Assembly (NCBI GenBank): GCA_905182985.1
Contig: CAJJDN010000135.1
Location: 81,411-145,410 of the forward strand
Origin: Paramecium sonneborni
Lineage: Eukaryota; Ciliophora; Oligohymenophorea; Peniculida; Parameciidae
Length of the DNA: 64,000 nucleotides
Direction: 5' to 3'
Below, piece by piece: positions 1 to 13,261 of this stretch (positions within the stretch are counted from its first letter, which is position 1; every line of letters begins with the position of its first letter). A program made the translations under genes and the position numbers. The notes below the pieces were generated by a model that was not told the DNA's origin, did no database searches, and was given only the letters and a program-made list of their open reading frames with translations.

Positions 1-20
1 TAAATATATAATATATTTTA

Positions 21-347
21 TCATGTAAATGTTAACATTAAGATTTCACATTAATCTATCTAAGGTGTTGATTAACCAAAAAAATAATTACTTTTGGTTT
101 TTTTATATTCATCCCACTCATATGTATTTCCAAATTTAGAATATCCATCATTAAAATTAGTCGATATGTACAATTCATGATTATAACCAAATTTTAGTCC
201 TTAATCCTTTGGACCTTAGATTGCAGAAGTCGATAATGTATTATCATCAACACAAAAGTTTGAAGGAATTAATTACCATATACAAGGTGAAAATCCTCCA
301 AAAATATATTCACTTTTCAATTTAAATACGATTAATATATTAGATTT
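21..347 (-). pseudogene. C-terminal relic of a TLDc-domain gene
   Basis: Read on the minus strand with TAA/TAG as Gln, this stretch is open from just after a TGA (348-350) to a TGA at 21-23. It contains the TLDc hallmarks: a hydrophobic strand followed by YIFGGFSPCIWQ, then GYNHELYISTNFNDGYSKFG, and a last strand CEILMLTF that matches the usual EVW-type end of TLDc domains. TLDc proteins are linked to oxidative-stress resistance and V-ATPase regulation. The normal upstream part of the domain (DGFS-like) appears only in a different frame (DSFSKSVNEN), and nothing convincing lies further upstream. I read it as a truncated, frameshifted remnant. A functional gene with an unrecognised intron near 345-370 is possible. 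Confidence 0.45.
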
Positions 348-941
348 TCATTTACAGATTTACTAAATGAATCATCATTTAATCAATTTTTTTCTTAACA
401 ATATATTAAATATTAATTTCTTATTTTCTTTTTACTTTTCTCCTCTATTGTTTTTAATATTTTTGAATAATAATCATCTTTTAATAATTTTAATTTCCAT
501 ATTAAATGTCAATTTTATTATTGATTTTTATCATTATCTATTTATCAGTTAAATTAAATATAAATATAAATTTTATTATTTATTTAATAATTAAAAACTA
601 TATTTGTGTCAATATTAATTATAAATTATGAAATCCTCCTTTTTATTCTAATTATTAACTTTTTTATTAAAGTTCTTATTAGTTACTTCTTATAGTTTAA
701 TTCAATTTATTTATTTAAGTTTATAATTTTTAAGACTTAGTTTAATTTTATAAATTTTCTAATTATTTTATAATTCACTTTATTAATTTACATGTTCTTG
801 TAATTTTTTTATAAATTTTATTCTTCTTATTTCGTTTATGTAATTTACTAATATTTAATTCAATCTATATAAAGACAAGAATTAAAGATTAAATGACTAT
901 CTATTGATTTTCGTTTCTATTCTAGATCTACTCTTTAAATT
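348..941. other. AT-rich stretch, no gene resolved
   Basis: Very AT-rich sequence upstream of the TLDc relic. Open frames on both strands are short and rich in Asn, Ile, Phe and Leu, as expected of AT-rich noncoding DNA. It may hold decayed 5' parts of the TLDc gene, but I cannot support an exon. Confidence 0.4.
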
Positions 942-1322
942 ATGCTTTTTTCAAAAGTGTTTCTTGAATTTATTAACAAAAGAGAAAATCCTAATCATTA
1001 TGTTCGATATATGAAGTAGAAATAAATACTATTCTTAGATAAAAAATAAAACTTCAAAAGAAAATTTCTTATTATTTAAAGCTTCTTGATTAACCCTATT
1101 CATTTCTTTAGATGCTGCATTTCTATTATTTTACAGTTTATGGATGAAATTATATTTATTATAATTAAGTATAATAATAATAAGAAATTGAAATCCATTT
1201 ATTCTTAAAAAAGTGCTGAATCATCTTAATCTTATAAAGTTAATATGATTTTGTTTATTATTATTAAACAATAGAAACAAATTCTAAATATTATAATTTT
1301 TTAAAAAGTCCATGAAAAATGA
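942..1322 (+). pseudogene. Possible ORF or gene relic, 126 codons
   Basis: An ATG-started frame without TGA runs from 942 to a TGA at 1320-1322. The first third (ENPNHYVRYMKQKQILF) has the composition of real protein. The rest is hydrophobic (HFFRCCISIILQFMDEIIF), suggesting a membrane segment. Coding-like sequence continues after the stop in another frame (FFDDLGGILKTDNF near 1410-1440), so this could be the remains of a longer gene. No family was recognised. It could equally be a chance frame in AT-rich DNA. Confidence 0.25.
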
Positions 1323-1814
1323 ATAAAATTGAATTTCATTTCTTTATTTTAAGGATTCTGATTTTACTTTGAACAAATAGTTATTAATAAAATAACTTTC
1401 AGTCTTTTTTTTGATGATTTAGGAGGCATCTTGAAAACTGATAATTTTACTAATATCGAGAGTAGAAATGATTAATAAATTATATTATTGAAAAATTTAT
1501 ATAGTTTTTCCATAAACATATGAAATATACAGAAAGTTATATATAAAAACAATCAACAAAATTTAAGAAATTTGATGATCCTACGTTTCTCTAATAAATT
1601 TGATTTGTTTAAAAAAAACTGTTATCTACAATTTAAAGTCTAATTTATTAAAGTGTTATTTTTAAATTTAATTCTAAAATTTCTTTTTGTATTATATCAC
1701 AATTATTCATTTATAATACTCAAAAGAAAGAAATAAAATAGAGTTAATCTAATAAATATAAAGAAATTCTAAATTTAGGCCAATTTTTGAATTAATATTT
1801 TAATTAAGATTGAA
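1323..1814. other. Intergenic, with a short coding-like patch
   Basis: Mostly AT-rich spacer upstream of the giant membrane-protein gene. Around 1378-1520 a plus-strand frame reads like protein (DDLGGILKTDNFTNIESRND) but has no start and no clear partner exon. No promoter motif could be assigned. Confidence 0.35.
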
Positions 1815-4800
1815 ATGAGGAAGTTTAAAAACTTAATATACTTGGCAATACTTTTATTTATAATAGGTTGCAGTTAATTCAATGAAAACTTGTTAATTGA
1901 TAGCTCTAATGCAATTTAACAAGTAACCCTTCAATATTAGTTTATACCAATTCAAATGGAATTTTGGAGTTTTTACATTACAGCATGGAATATGGATTCT
2001 TATCCTTGGTATGATTAACAACCAATAATTGGTAAACAAAATCAATTTCTATTGTTTTTGATTAGAAATTTATAAGATCAGTAGATTTTTGCATTTATGT
2101 ATTCTAATGTAATAACGGATTCTGATGTTATTCATTATCTTAGTGTTGATGGATAAATGGTTGAATTAAGATATAATCCAAATGAGTATGAAGGGATTTG
2201 GATATGCAATTTGATTACTATTGAATGGTCTAATGTGATGTTTGAAACTATTGCATAAACAAATAAATATATTTATGATTATAAGCAAAATCGTTTTTAA
2301 GTGAGTAAAAATTTATACATATTTGAATTTTAAGTAGGAGGATAAGAATGGGTAATTTTATATTAAATTATTTAAGATTAACAAGTAATATATAGCATCT
2401 TATTTCCGAGGAAGATTATCTCAAATTTTTGTTACTTATTATTATAGATTTTTATACAAAGTATATTAGGAAAGAATAAATTAATTAAGATAAAATGAAT
2501 ATGTATAAACAATAAGCTTAATTCCAGATGTTGTTAATTTTGATGGATTATTATAAAAATAATTTTAATTTGAATAATTTGGAAGAAAATTTAGTATTTT
2601 TGGATGGGTAAAATATTATATATATGATGCTTATATTTTAAAAAAGTATTTAGTATTAAGATTGACAGCATATAGAAATTACTAAGATGAAATTGCTTTA
2701 GGAGATGAATTACTTAAAATAATTGCTAATATAAATTTATCAGATGAATAATAATGTGGATACGATGTTACATCCCATCATTATAGAATGCCATTTCCTA
2801 ATTTAATTAATTAATATTCAATTAATGATAGAGTAATTATAAGTGGTGATTTACCATATTTAGAGATATTATCAAAATGGCATTTCATTTCATTTGAATA
2901 TGGTTTAGATCCAGAAAATGGTTATTATGGACCATATTAAAGAACATAATTTTAAATAACTTATTTTGAAAATTACGATTTGAAATCTAAAACTAGTTAT
3001 TTAGGAGATGAATTATATAAGAGTTTATTTATAAATATTAAATATAATGTAATATTTGGAGGTGATTTTACTGTATATGAAAAAATGAAAGGATATGTAG
3101 CTAGATTTTATTTTAAATCAAATTATTAAGATAATTTAAATATTTAATTTTGTAAAATTTATAAATATTTTTAGATTGTCATTATAGTTGTCAAACATGT
3201 TATGGTCCATTATTATCAAATTGTTTATCTTGTAATGTTAATACACAAATGATATATTTAGAAGAATTACATTAATGTGTATGTCCAATTGGATATTAAG
3301 AATAGAATTAGAATTGTAGATCATATGAAAATATATATCCAACTTTATATTAAAATGAGATTAAATTACAATCATCTAATTCTTAATGTACATTTGGATA
3401 CTTTTATTTACCAGTAATTTCAAAGTGTATAAAATGGTATAAAATAATGATATATCTATTTATAGTCCTTAATCAAATTCATATAATTTATTATGTGTAG
3501 ATTGTTTATTGAATCCAAATAGCTGGTATTTAAGACCCCTTTGTACAACAGATTTTGTTACATAATAAGTAAATAAAGATGAAGATGCCTTTACAGAAAA
3601 AATAAGAAATATTATAGACTATGATGTTTATTATATTAATAATGAATATAATTTGATATTATTAGAAGGAGTATCAGATTATTGTGATATTAAACAAATA
3701 AATACTTAAAATTGTATAGATTTAGATGTTTAACATTTATAAAATTAATTATTTGGTGTTTGTAAAGAAAATCATTATTATTCTAATAAAGCTTGTAAAT
3801 TATTAGATATAGCTTGTATTTAAATGAATTAAAATGAAAAGAAATGTCTTTAATGTTAAGATAGATATTATATATCAGATGATGGTAATTCTTGTTTGCA
3901 ATGTCCATAATAATGTTAAAGTTGTTAGAGTTTAACTAAATGTTTATCTTGTAAAACAGGTTTTGGACTATTTAATGGTGAATGTATAAAATGTGGAATC
4001 TTTTGCAAAACATGCGTATATTCAATAGCATTTAATATTATGAGATGTTTAAATTGTATAGATAATCAATTATATTATTTATCATTAAATGCTGAAGAGT
4101 GTAAAATAAATAATTTAGAAAATTGTATATATGCATATGAATTTGTTCCATTAGAATTAACAAATTCTTTAGATCTTAATTTTCCACCTACTTATTATGG
4201 TGTCATTTTAAATAGATGTGCAAAGTGTAAAGATGGCTATTATTTTCATAATAGTGATTTTTAGTGTTATTAGGGTGAATTAGCAAATTGTAATGAATTT
4301 GTTGTAAGTTATGATAAAGGTAAATATTGGGAAATATGTTTATTTGCACCTTATCAACAAGGTATTTTAATATATTCATTTATTGATAAATGTTCAGAAA
4401 TTGCATTAAATTGTATATATTGTTTAATTGACTAATTAAAAATTTACTATCCAGTTTATGACCAAATTGGACTTTAAAAAGCATCATATAAATGTCTTGT
4501 TTGTTAAAATGGCTATTATGCAGAAAAAAAAACTGGATTATGCTTAGAATGTCCAACAGAATTACATTGTTTGAATTGTTATTAATAACATAAATATGCC
4601 AAAGATAATTGGAAAAATGAAATACGTGCCCATTATAGATCCTCAATAGATAATTTACGTTAAGATCATAGATTTACTGAATATGCCTTAAGTTAAAATG
4701 ATTAAGATTATGAAATACTTTGTACCTTATGTGAATTCGGATATGAACCTTATAAAGACATATGTATTAAAGTATGTCCTGAATCATGTTTAGAATGTGT

Positions 4801-7800
4801 TATAATAAACAATAAAAATATTTGTGTTAAATGTCCTTTGGATCTTAAAGGAAGAAATAGAAGCTTAATAAATAATTAATGTGTTAACTGTCCTAATAAT
4901 TGTGAATTATGTAAATAAAGAGATCAAAAAGAAGTACTTTCAATCAATCCATTATTCACTAATTAAGAATTTGCTTATTTTTCATATTATTGTATTTTTG
5001 GATTTACAGGCATTTTTGATTAAAAATTAGGATTATATATTGATTGTTAAGATGGTCCTTGTTTAAAATAAATAGTTATAAATTTAAATTTATTTTGTAA
5101 TATTCAAGAATATTAAACTTAAATTAACAATTTGAAAAGTGATGAAGATAAAATATAATTTTAAAATTAAAACATTTTAAGTGATCATTTGTTTTCCTAA
5201 AAAAGCTTTTTCTAAGTAAATAATTTTATTTTACATTTTTAGTTTGAAACTAAAGAGTTTTATTAAATGGCTAATGAAAAATCTATTAGACAAATTTTGA
5301 TTAAAATTGTTAGTTAATAAAAATAACAATGTTATGTGAGTGATTAATAAAAAATCTAATAAAACTTTAGCCCAAATATTTTTTCAGCTATGTAATTATT
5401 ATTTATTATATTAAAATTAGAGATGTTGATCTTGAAATATATGGCAATGGCATTACTACTTTTAAATATTAATAATAATTATTATTTGTCAATTTTAGAA
5501 AAGTGCATATTGAAGGAGTGTAAATTGAAGTAGAATATTTTATATATGGTCCAAATTTACTTAACTTCACAAGTGTTTTTGAATAAACTGTAGAATTAGT
5601 TAATATAAATTATAACCAAAATGTTAATTTAACAACATTTTATATCGTTATGGAAAATGCTAAAAATGTTATAATTTAACACTTTTCCTTAATAAATTAT
5701 GCAAAATCTTTTCCCATTTAATCTATCATTAAAATCGAATAAATTTAATCACTTTAGACAATCAAAATATTGAATTTTAATATTAGAAATAGTGAATTTC
5801 TTAATTTACATTTATTGTGGTTTGAACTTAAAGAAGATGATTTTGTAGAAATTGAAACTGTAAATATTGAAGAAACAAAATTTAATTAGGCTTTGATATA
5901 TTAAAGTAAAGGCCTGTTATAAATGAATTAAATTCGCATTTATAATTGTGAAATATATTCTTAAAGTGGCTTGTTTTTAATAAATGCTTTAAAGTATTAT
6001 GAAATGAAATCATTAGATTTTAATTCAAATTTTATATAGTCTGGTAAAATATTAAATATGAATTAAAATAGTAAGTTGATATAATTAAATTTTACAAAAA
6101 ATAATATTTACAACAATTCCTTATTAATTTATAATGAAAAAGAGGTTATTTAATATATTTTAATGGAGAAAATAGTATTTGAATTAAATAATTATACTAA
6201 AAATAGTACATTTATTAAATTAATTACTAATCTTTAATCTAATAAGTAGATAGTAATTAATTAATTAACAATGTTAACAAATCAACTTCTCTCAGTAGTT
6301 AGCCAAACAAATTTTGATAATTTAGATGTAGCTTTAATCTATTTGGATATATAAATAGTAGAGATAGATAAAATAAATATTTAAAAAGCATATGGAATCC
6401 CTGATTTAGTAATTGTAAATGCTGATAAATTACAAATAAATTCAATAACAATAGAATAAAATGAAAATTACATATTCAAAGGACTTTATCAAAACTATGA
6501 TTGTTTTTTGAATTCTGTACTAATTTAATATGATTATAATTCAATAAAAATTCTTGATGTGCAAATAATTGAAATAAATTAATTAGTAATTTATAAAGCT
6601 TAATCCATTAATTAACCCATAATTGAAATAAAGACTTCAACTTTAATAACTTAAACGGAAAAAATTATAAAATTCTCTGAAATGCAATTATATGAAAATC
6701 TAATTTTGACTACTAACAAACTAAATTTAGCATCACTAATTAAAATATTAACATAAGAAGTTTATTTAATAATTATTGAAAATTCAATATTTGAAAACAA
6801 TTTAATGCATCAATACATCTAAATAGATTAGATTAATTCAGGTTTAGTTTTCTTTTTTGATTGTAAGCTTTGTACAATACTATTTTAGAATCTAGTTGTT
6901 TAAAAAAATATTGTTACTAACTCATCTAATAGCATTTTCTATATATAAACTCAAAATATAGAAATTTATAATTGTACTTTTAATTAAAACAGTTAGTTTA
7001 ATTATTTAATTTTATAACCATTTCTTTTTTGGGGTTATCAAAAAGAGTAGGAAATTTATCTGGAATAAATTATGGAAACTTTTCCCATAAAAGTTAAAAC
7101 AGGAAATGGAAAAATTGAATGCTAAAAAATAGTATTAAAGAATATCATAATTTCTAATTCAACAAGTTCAGGATTTTCTTTTTATTTAGAAAAAGATGCT
7201 ACTGTCTTGATTTAAGATGCAACAATTAGTTTTATTAATTCTTTATTTTAGAATGAAGATGAAAATGGGGGAGTATTTTTAATTGATACACAAAAGTCTA
7301 TATCTTTAAGGATAAATATAAAAAATATATATGCATCAGATATTTATATAAAAAATAAAGGTGGATTACTGTATATCCTTTAAAATTATATAGAGAGTAC
7401 ACATATTTAATTATCAGATATTTAAATTGCTGATGTATATTCTTCGAAAGGATCAATATTTTATGTTGAATTTTCATCAGAAATAAATTTATAATTCAAA
7501 CTTGAAAATTTAGAAGCAACATATAGCGAATAAGGTTTTCTAAGTTTTATAGCAAGGTTTAATAAAGTAACTAATTAATAATTAACAGAATTAAGACTTG
7601 AGAGAAGTTTATTTTAAATTACTTATGCAAAATTAGTAAGCATAAAAAAAATAATAGTTTAATCATTATTATATCAATCCCTTGCTATATTAACTTAAAT
7701 ATAATTTATTGAGATTCAAAATTGTAGAATATAAAACTCAACAATTTAAAATTCTTTAATTAGAATGAATTCAATGTAGAGCAATTCATAAATTAGAATA

Positions 7801-10800
7801 TTAGATTTTTAAGTAACGAAAACTTAAATCTTGAATCGAATACCTATATATCAAAATTGTGCTGGCTTTTAATAAAAAATTGAAATGTAAAGATAAATTT
7901 GTTCTTAAGACCCAAATCTCTTATTAATACCTCCTATTACATTATTAAATAAATATTCTAATTAGGATTTATAAAATAGTTATTGTATCATTAATTAAAT
8001 GAATATGTTTTAGAATCAAATATCAAGTTTAATTGATATAAATCCTTAAACAACTTAGATTTAAATATCTAAATTACATTTAAAAAATATTAATTGTACT
8101 ATTTGTAATAATGGTTTGATAAATATTAATATCTAGGATGATTAAAGTAAAATAATTATGAATTCAATTAATTTTCACAATGATTAATGTGGAGAATAAA
8201 GCTGTCTAAATGTAATCAAAACTCTTTCAAAATCTAGACTTTTATAATCTTTCGATATAAATGTCTATGAAAAACATTTCGACTTCAAATTACAAAACTT
8301 TATATGTATTAACAATATAGCCTAGAAAGGTACTTGTCTTTAAATTAAAGATATTAAAACTTTGATTAAAGATTCAATTTTATAAAACAATACAGCTGAA
8401 TCATATGGGGGTTCCATATATGTTATTGGAAATTAAAGTTTTTACTTATTGAACTCTTTGATTTAATTTAATAAAGCAGAATTTGGTGGAGGATTATTTT
8501 TAAAAGATTAAATAATATAAAATTTAGATAAACAAGGAACAAAAATCTATAATAATATTGGAATTAAATTTGGAAATAATTTAGCTCAGCTTGCTTCGTA
8601 ATTGGCAGTTTCTATTGATTTATAACATCATCTGCCTAAAATAAAGATTATAGAAAAGGAGAATATTTTGATAGAATAAATTCAATTAGAAAAATATCAA
8701 TTATTTTTAAACACTTATTCTAGCATGTTATATGTTCCAAATGGATAAGTATTGTCTGAATACAAATTTTTTGATTGGAAAATTTAAAACTATGTCCCAT
8801 ATAATTTACATTTAAGATTAATCCCATTAGACTTATTCAATAATGTTTAATAAAATTTAGAAAATTCCTCATGCTAAATAAGTAGTAGGATACTAACTTA
8901 AAATGAAGATTCGAATTTTACTTTAGATTTTACAAATTTTAATTAAGTCAAATTTCAATAATATGATTATAATTTCGATAACATCATCTTTTACTTAGAT
9001 AGTGAATTAAATCTTACTTTGTAATTATAATTTCATTGTGATTCCATTTTCACTCCTATATATGGTAAACAAAAAGAAGTAATTGGATATCATAATAATT
9101 ATTTCTTAAGAATGAATGTTAAAACATTACCTTGTTAATTAGGAGAAATAAAAGTAAATTTTGATAATTCTTGTTAACCTTGCAACGGAACTTAAGGATT
9201 TTATTCATTAATTCTTAATTCTTATAATTGTTCATTAAAAGATGATTTTTCTATTAGTGAAGTAAAATCAGCTTAATTAAAACTTAAACCAGGGTTTTGG
9301 AGACCTTATTTTAATACAGATTTTATTAGTTAATGTATCAATTTACTAATAAATTGTAATGGAGGATGGATAGAAGGAGATACATCTTGTTATGATGGTC
9401 ATATTGGAGCATTATGTGAAGAATGTGATATTTATAATATAAGAGGATTTGGACATTTTTCAACAAGTTCTAAATATTCTTGTGGTTCATGCATCTAGAA
9501 TAATCAAAATTATGCTGCTCTCACTGCTATCAGTGTATGGTAAAATTTTATTCTATATGATTTAGGACTCTTATTTCAATACTAATTTCAGTAAAAAGTA
9601 ACATCAAAATAAATGATCAGATTTTACTTAAAAGAGTAATATCAAAATTAATTAATATAAAATTTTAATATCATTCGAATCTAGGAATCTTAATTAAAAT
9701 AACAAATAATCATTTACAAATACTCTCTACTATTTTTACTTTTCATTTTTAGACAATTGATGGTATTGGTGATATTGTAAATGCTGTTAGTAATCCAATT
9801 TAAACAATGACTCATTCTCTTGATTGCTTTTTAAAAGATTTATTTGATATTCAAATTCATTATTCAAGAATAATATGGCATCTGATCATGCCATTTATTT
9901 ATATTTTGATTTTTATTATTTTATTTTGGATCTCCATGAAATTTAATTAACTCAAATACAATTCAACTGTTATTACTACAACATTAATCTATATGTACAT
10001 ATATCTCTAACCATTTTTGGTTGGTAGATTAATATCATTATTATCATTTAGATAAATTTCTGGTTTTTAATGGATTTAAGCTAATGTTGCTTTTCGATAT
10101 GATACACCAAATCATTAAAAATGGTTATTTAGCTTTTGCTTACCATTATTAATTTTTATAGGTTTCATTATTCCTTTATTTTTCTTCATTTCTTTGTATT
10201 CAAATAAGAAAGTTTTAAATGAAAAAAAAACTAGAAAAAAATGGGGATATTTATACAATGAATATAAGCTTGAAGCTTATTATTGGGAAATAATTAAAAT
10301 TGTTAAAAAATAATGTTTAATTTTGTTCATATCTTATTACGATGAGTATGTTGTTAAAAAAGGAATTCTTATATTGTTAATAATACAAATATATTAGAAA
10401 CTTAGTTAATAATATCAACCATATTCGTTATCCCTGCTAAATAAATTAGATGCTTACTCCGCAAATGTATGCTAAATTTCCATCGCTTTAGGAATTGGAA
10501 TTTATATCGATCAATAAAATAAATCATATGAAATTTAGATACTCTACTTAATTATACTTTTTGCACTTAATTTAAATTATTTGTTTAGAGTTTTTAATGA
10601 AATAGTATCTTCTTTTTTTGATGAAAATGCTATTTTAGTTGATAAATTTAAATATTATATCCTTAATAAATTACCTTGGGTTTAATAATATTAAGTATGC
10701 AAAAAATTGTTACAAAATCGAAACATATAAAAAAAAAGAATTGCATGGAGATATCTCAAATTAAAGAAATACTTAATTGGGTAAGCAAAATATATTTTAC

Positions 10801-10853
10801 AATGCAAGAGTAATTATAGTGTTAAAATAGTGTCTTAATATTCTTCCAATTGA
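1815..10853 (+). CDS. Giant cysteine-rich multi-pass membrane protein
   Basis: About 2957 residues if six short introns are removed (2301-2334, 3152-3174, 3437-3465, 5216-5242, 5392-5420, 9598-9620). The 27-nt one at 5216 is not forced by frame. It starts with a hydrophobic signal/anchor (LIYLAILLFIIG, residues about 8-19). After about 430 residues comes a block dense in CxxC-type repeats (e.g. CHYSCQTCYG, CQSLTKCLSC). Then follow about 1300 Cys-poor residues with regular Asn/Ile strands resembling a beta-helix, then an EGF-like module (CYDGHIGALCEECDIYNIRG), and finally several membrane spans (about 9850-10700) with a basic tail. This architecture is common among large ciliate surface proteins. 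Ligand and function are unknown. The chosen ATG is the first in the frame and precedes the signal peptide. The stop at 10851-10853 is followed by further coding-like sequence, so the tail may be longer. Confidence 0.8.
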
Positions 10854-11247
10854 TTAATATATAAAATAAAAATAAATTATATTTATATAACAATTTTATA
10901 AATAATACAAATAATTTGAAAAATTCTACAAAATCTAATAAAATATTTTCTGAGAGCGAATAGAAGATTGAAACTCAATTATATAAATTAAATAAAATTA
11001 AAGAATTTCAGGAAGGATGATGCCAGTGTCAGATTGTATTGAAAATAAATATAAACTTCATGTTTAAATTGAAAATGCATTTGATACTAAATAAGATTAA
11101 TGAAAATTGAGTTCTGAAAAAATTTAATTTATTTTTGTCTAAGTAGATAAAACATTGATATAGAGACAGTTCAATAATGTTCCTCAATTAATAAAATAAC
11201 TTGTTTCAAACTTGAATTAGTTATATAGTTAATTTATAAAATTAAAT
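10854..11247 (+). other. Spacer with coding-like fragments between two genes
   Basis: After the TGA at 10851 three short TGA-terminated stretches read as plausible protein. One has NNFINNTNNLKNSTKSNK and ends with a TGA at 11018. The second begins MMPVSDCIENKYK at about 11017, and the third (QRQFNNVPQLIKQLVSN) leads in frame into the next ATG at 11248. They could be the decayed cytoplasmic tail of the membrane protein or unrecognised 5' exons of the next gene. No fitting intron was found. Confidence 0.35.
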
Positions 11248-13261
11248 ATGAATGAAGAAAATGAAAAGAGTTAAGAAATAGCAAAAGAAATGTTATTAGT
11301 AGGCCTAAACAACCCTGAATTAAACGATAACATTGATAAGGAATGGAATTCAAGGAGAAATCAACCAAGACCAAAGACAGCTTTACATGATAGAAGATAA
11401 TAATAATTATAAGAATTGAAAGAGTAATTTTTATCATCACATAATTTATAACAAAAGTAAGTTAAATAAGAAAAAGTGGTTTAATAAGTTCATAATAATT
11501 TTTAACCTTTACCATAAAATAAGGAATTAGGAGCACAATTTGTTAATGGAATAGAAAAATTTAATGAGAACTAAACAAGAGATTCTGGTGTAGCAATTTG
11601 TTATAATTTGATTGAGAAAAATAAAGACTTATAGTCAGTATAAACAATGATAGAATGTTTGTATAGCAGTTCAAAAAAAAATATAAATCCAAAGACAAAT
11701 AGTTAAAATACATTAGCAATAGATATGGAATTGATGACTTTAGGAGAAATAATAAAACAGAATGAAGAGAACTTAAATGCGTATTTAATTGATAAAATTT
11801 TTCAAATAATAAAAAAGCACATGAATGTACTAATTAATTATATATAGAGTAATTCAGATACAACTGTTTAAGCTATAAGTTATGTTTTGATGTAATTGTA
11901 AGCTCATATCAGTATTTCAAATACATATTAAGAAATAAATGAATTTATTTATGACAAAGGGAGATAAGTATAAGTGGCAACAATTTTATCTTTATTATGT
12001 TATTATTTAAAATAATAAAATAAGACAGATGATGTGATTATTTTAGGATAATTAATTTTTGATATTTATAAGGTNAACAATTTTATAAATAATACAAATA
12101 ATTTGAAAAATTCTACAAAATCTAATAAAATATTTTCTGAGAGCGAATAGAAGATTGAAACTCAATTATATAAATTAAATAAAATTAAAGAATTTCAGGA
12201 AGGATGATGCCAGTGTCAGATTGTATTGAAAATAAATATAAACTTCATGTTTAAATTGAAAATGCATTTGATACTAAATAAGATTAATGAAAATTGAGTT
12301 CTGAAAAAATTTAATTTATTTTTGTCTAAGTAGATAAAACATTGATATAGAGACAGTTCAATAATGTTCCTCAATTAATAAAATAACTTGTTTCAAACTT
12401 GAATTAGTTATATAGTTAATTTATAAAATTAAATATGAATGAAGAAAATGAAAAGAGTTAAGAAATAGCAAAAGAAATGTTATTAGTAGGCCTAAACAAC
12501 CCTGAATTAAACGATAACATTGATAAGGAATGGAATTCAAGGAGAAATCAACCAAGACCAAAGACAGCTTTACATGATAGAAGATAATAATAATTATAAG
12601 AATTGAAAGAGTAATTTTTATCATCACATAATTTATAACAAAAGTAAGTTAAATAAGAAAAAGTGGTTTAATAAGTTCATAATAATTTTTAACCTTTACC
12701 ATAAAATAAGGAATTAGGAGCACAATTTGTTAATGGAATAGAAAAATTTAATGAGAACTAAACAAGAGATTCTGGTGTAGCAATTTGTTATAATTTGATT
12801 GAGAAAAATAAAGACTTATAGTCAGTATAAACAATGATAGAATGTTTGTATAGCAGTTCAAAAAAAAATATAAATCCAAAGACAAATAGTTAAAATACAT
12901 TAGCAATAGATATGGAATTGATGACTTTAGGAGAAATAATAAAACAGAATGAAGAGAACTTAAATGCGTATTTAATTGATAAAATTTTTCAAATAATAAA
13001 AAAGCACATGAATGTACTAATTAATTATATATAGAGTAATTCAGATACAACTGTTTAAGCTATAAGTTATGTTTTGATGTAATTGTAAGCTCATATCAGT
13101 ATTTCAAATACATATTAAGAAATAAATGAATTTATTTATGACAAAGGGAGATAAGTATAAGTGGCAACAATTTTATCTTTATTATGTTATTATTTAAAAT
13201 AATAAAATAAGACAGATGATGTGATTATTTTAGGATAATTAATTTTTGATATTTATAAGGT
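10889..13261. repeat. N-flanked direct repeat pair 1 (assembly overlap)
   Basis: 10889-12074 and 12076-13261 (1186 bp each, offset 1187) read identically and are separated only by the N at 12075. The first copy ends and the second begins exactly at the N. The first copy ends two bases into the intron at 13260-13280. This is the pattern of two overlapping contig ends joined without merging, not of a biological tandem repeat. Confidence 0.9.
11248..12074 (+). CDS. Truncated first copy of helical-repeat/Gln-rich gene
   Basis: Identical in sequence to the first exon at 12435-13259 and cut off at the N (12075), just after the intron 5' splice site. It is best read as the same locus seen twice because of the unmerged overlap, not as a second gene. 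See the full-length entry starting at 12435 for domain content. Confidence 0.8.
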
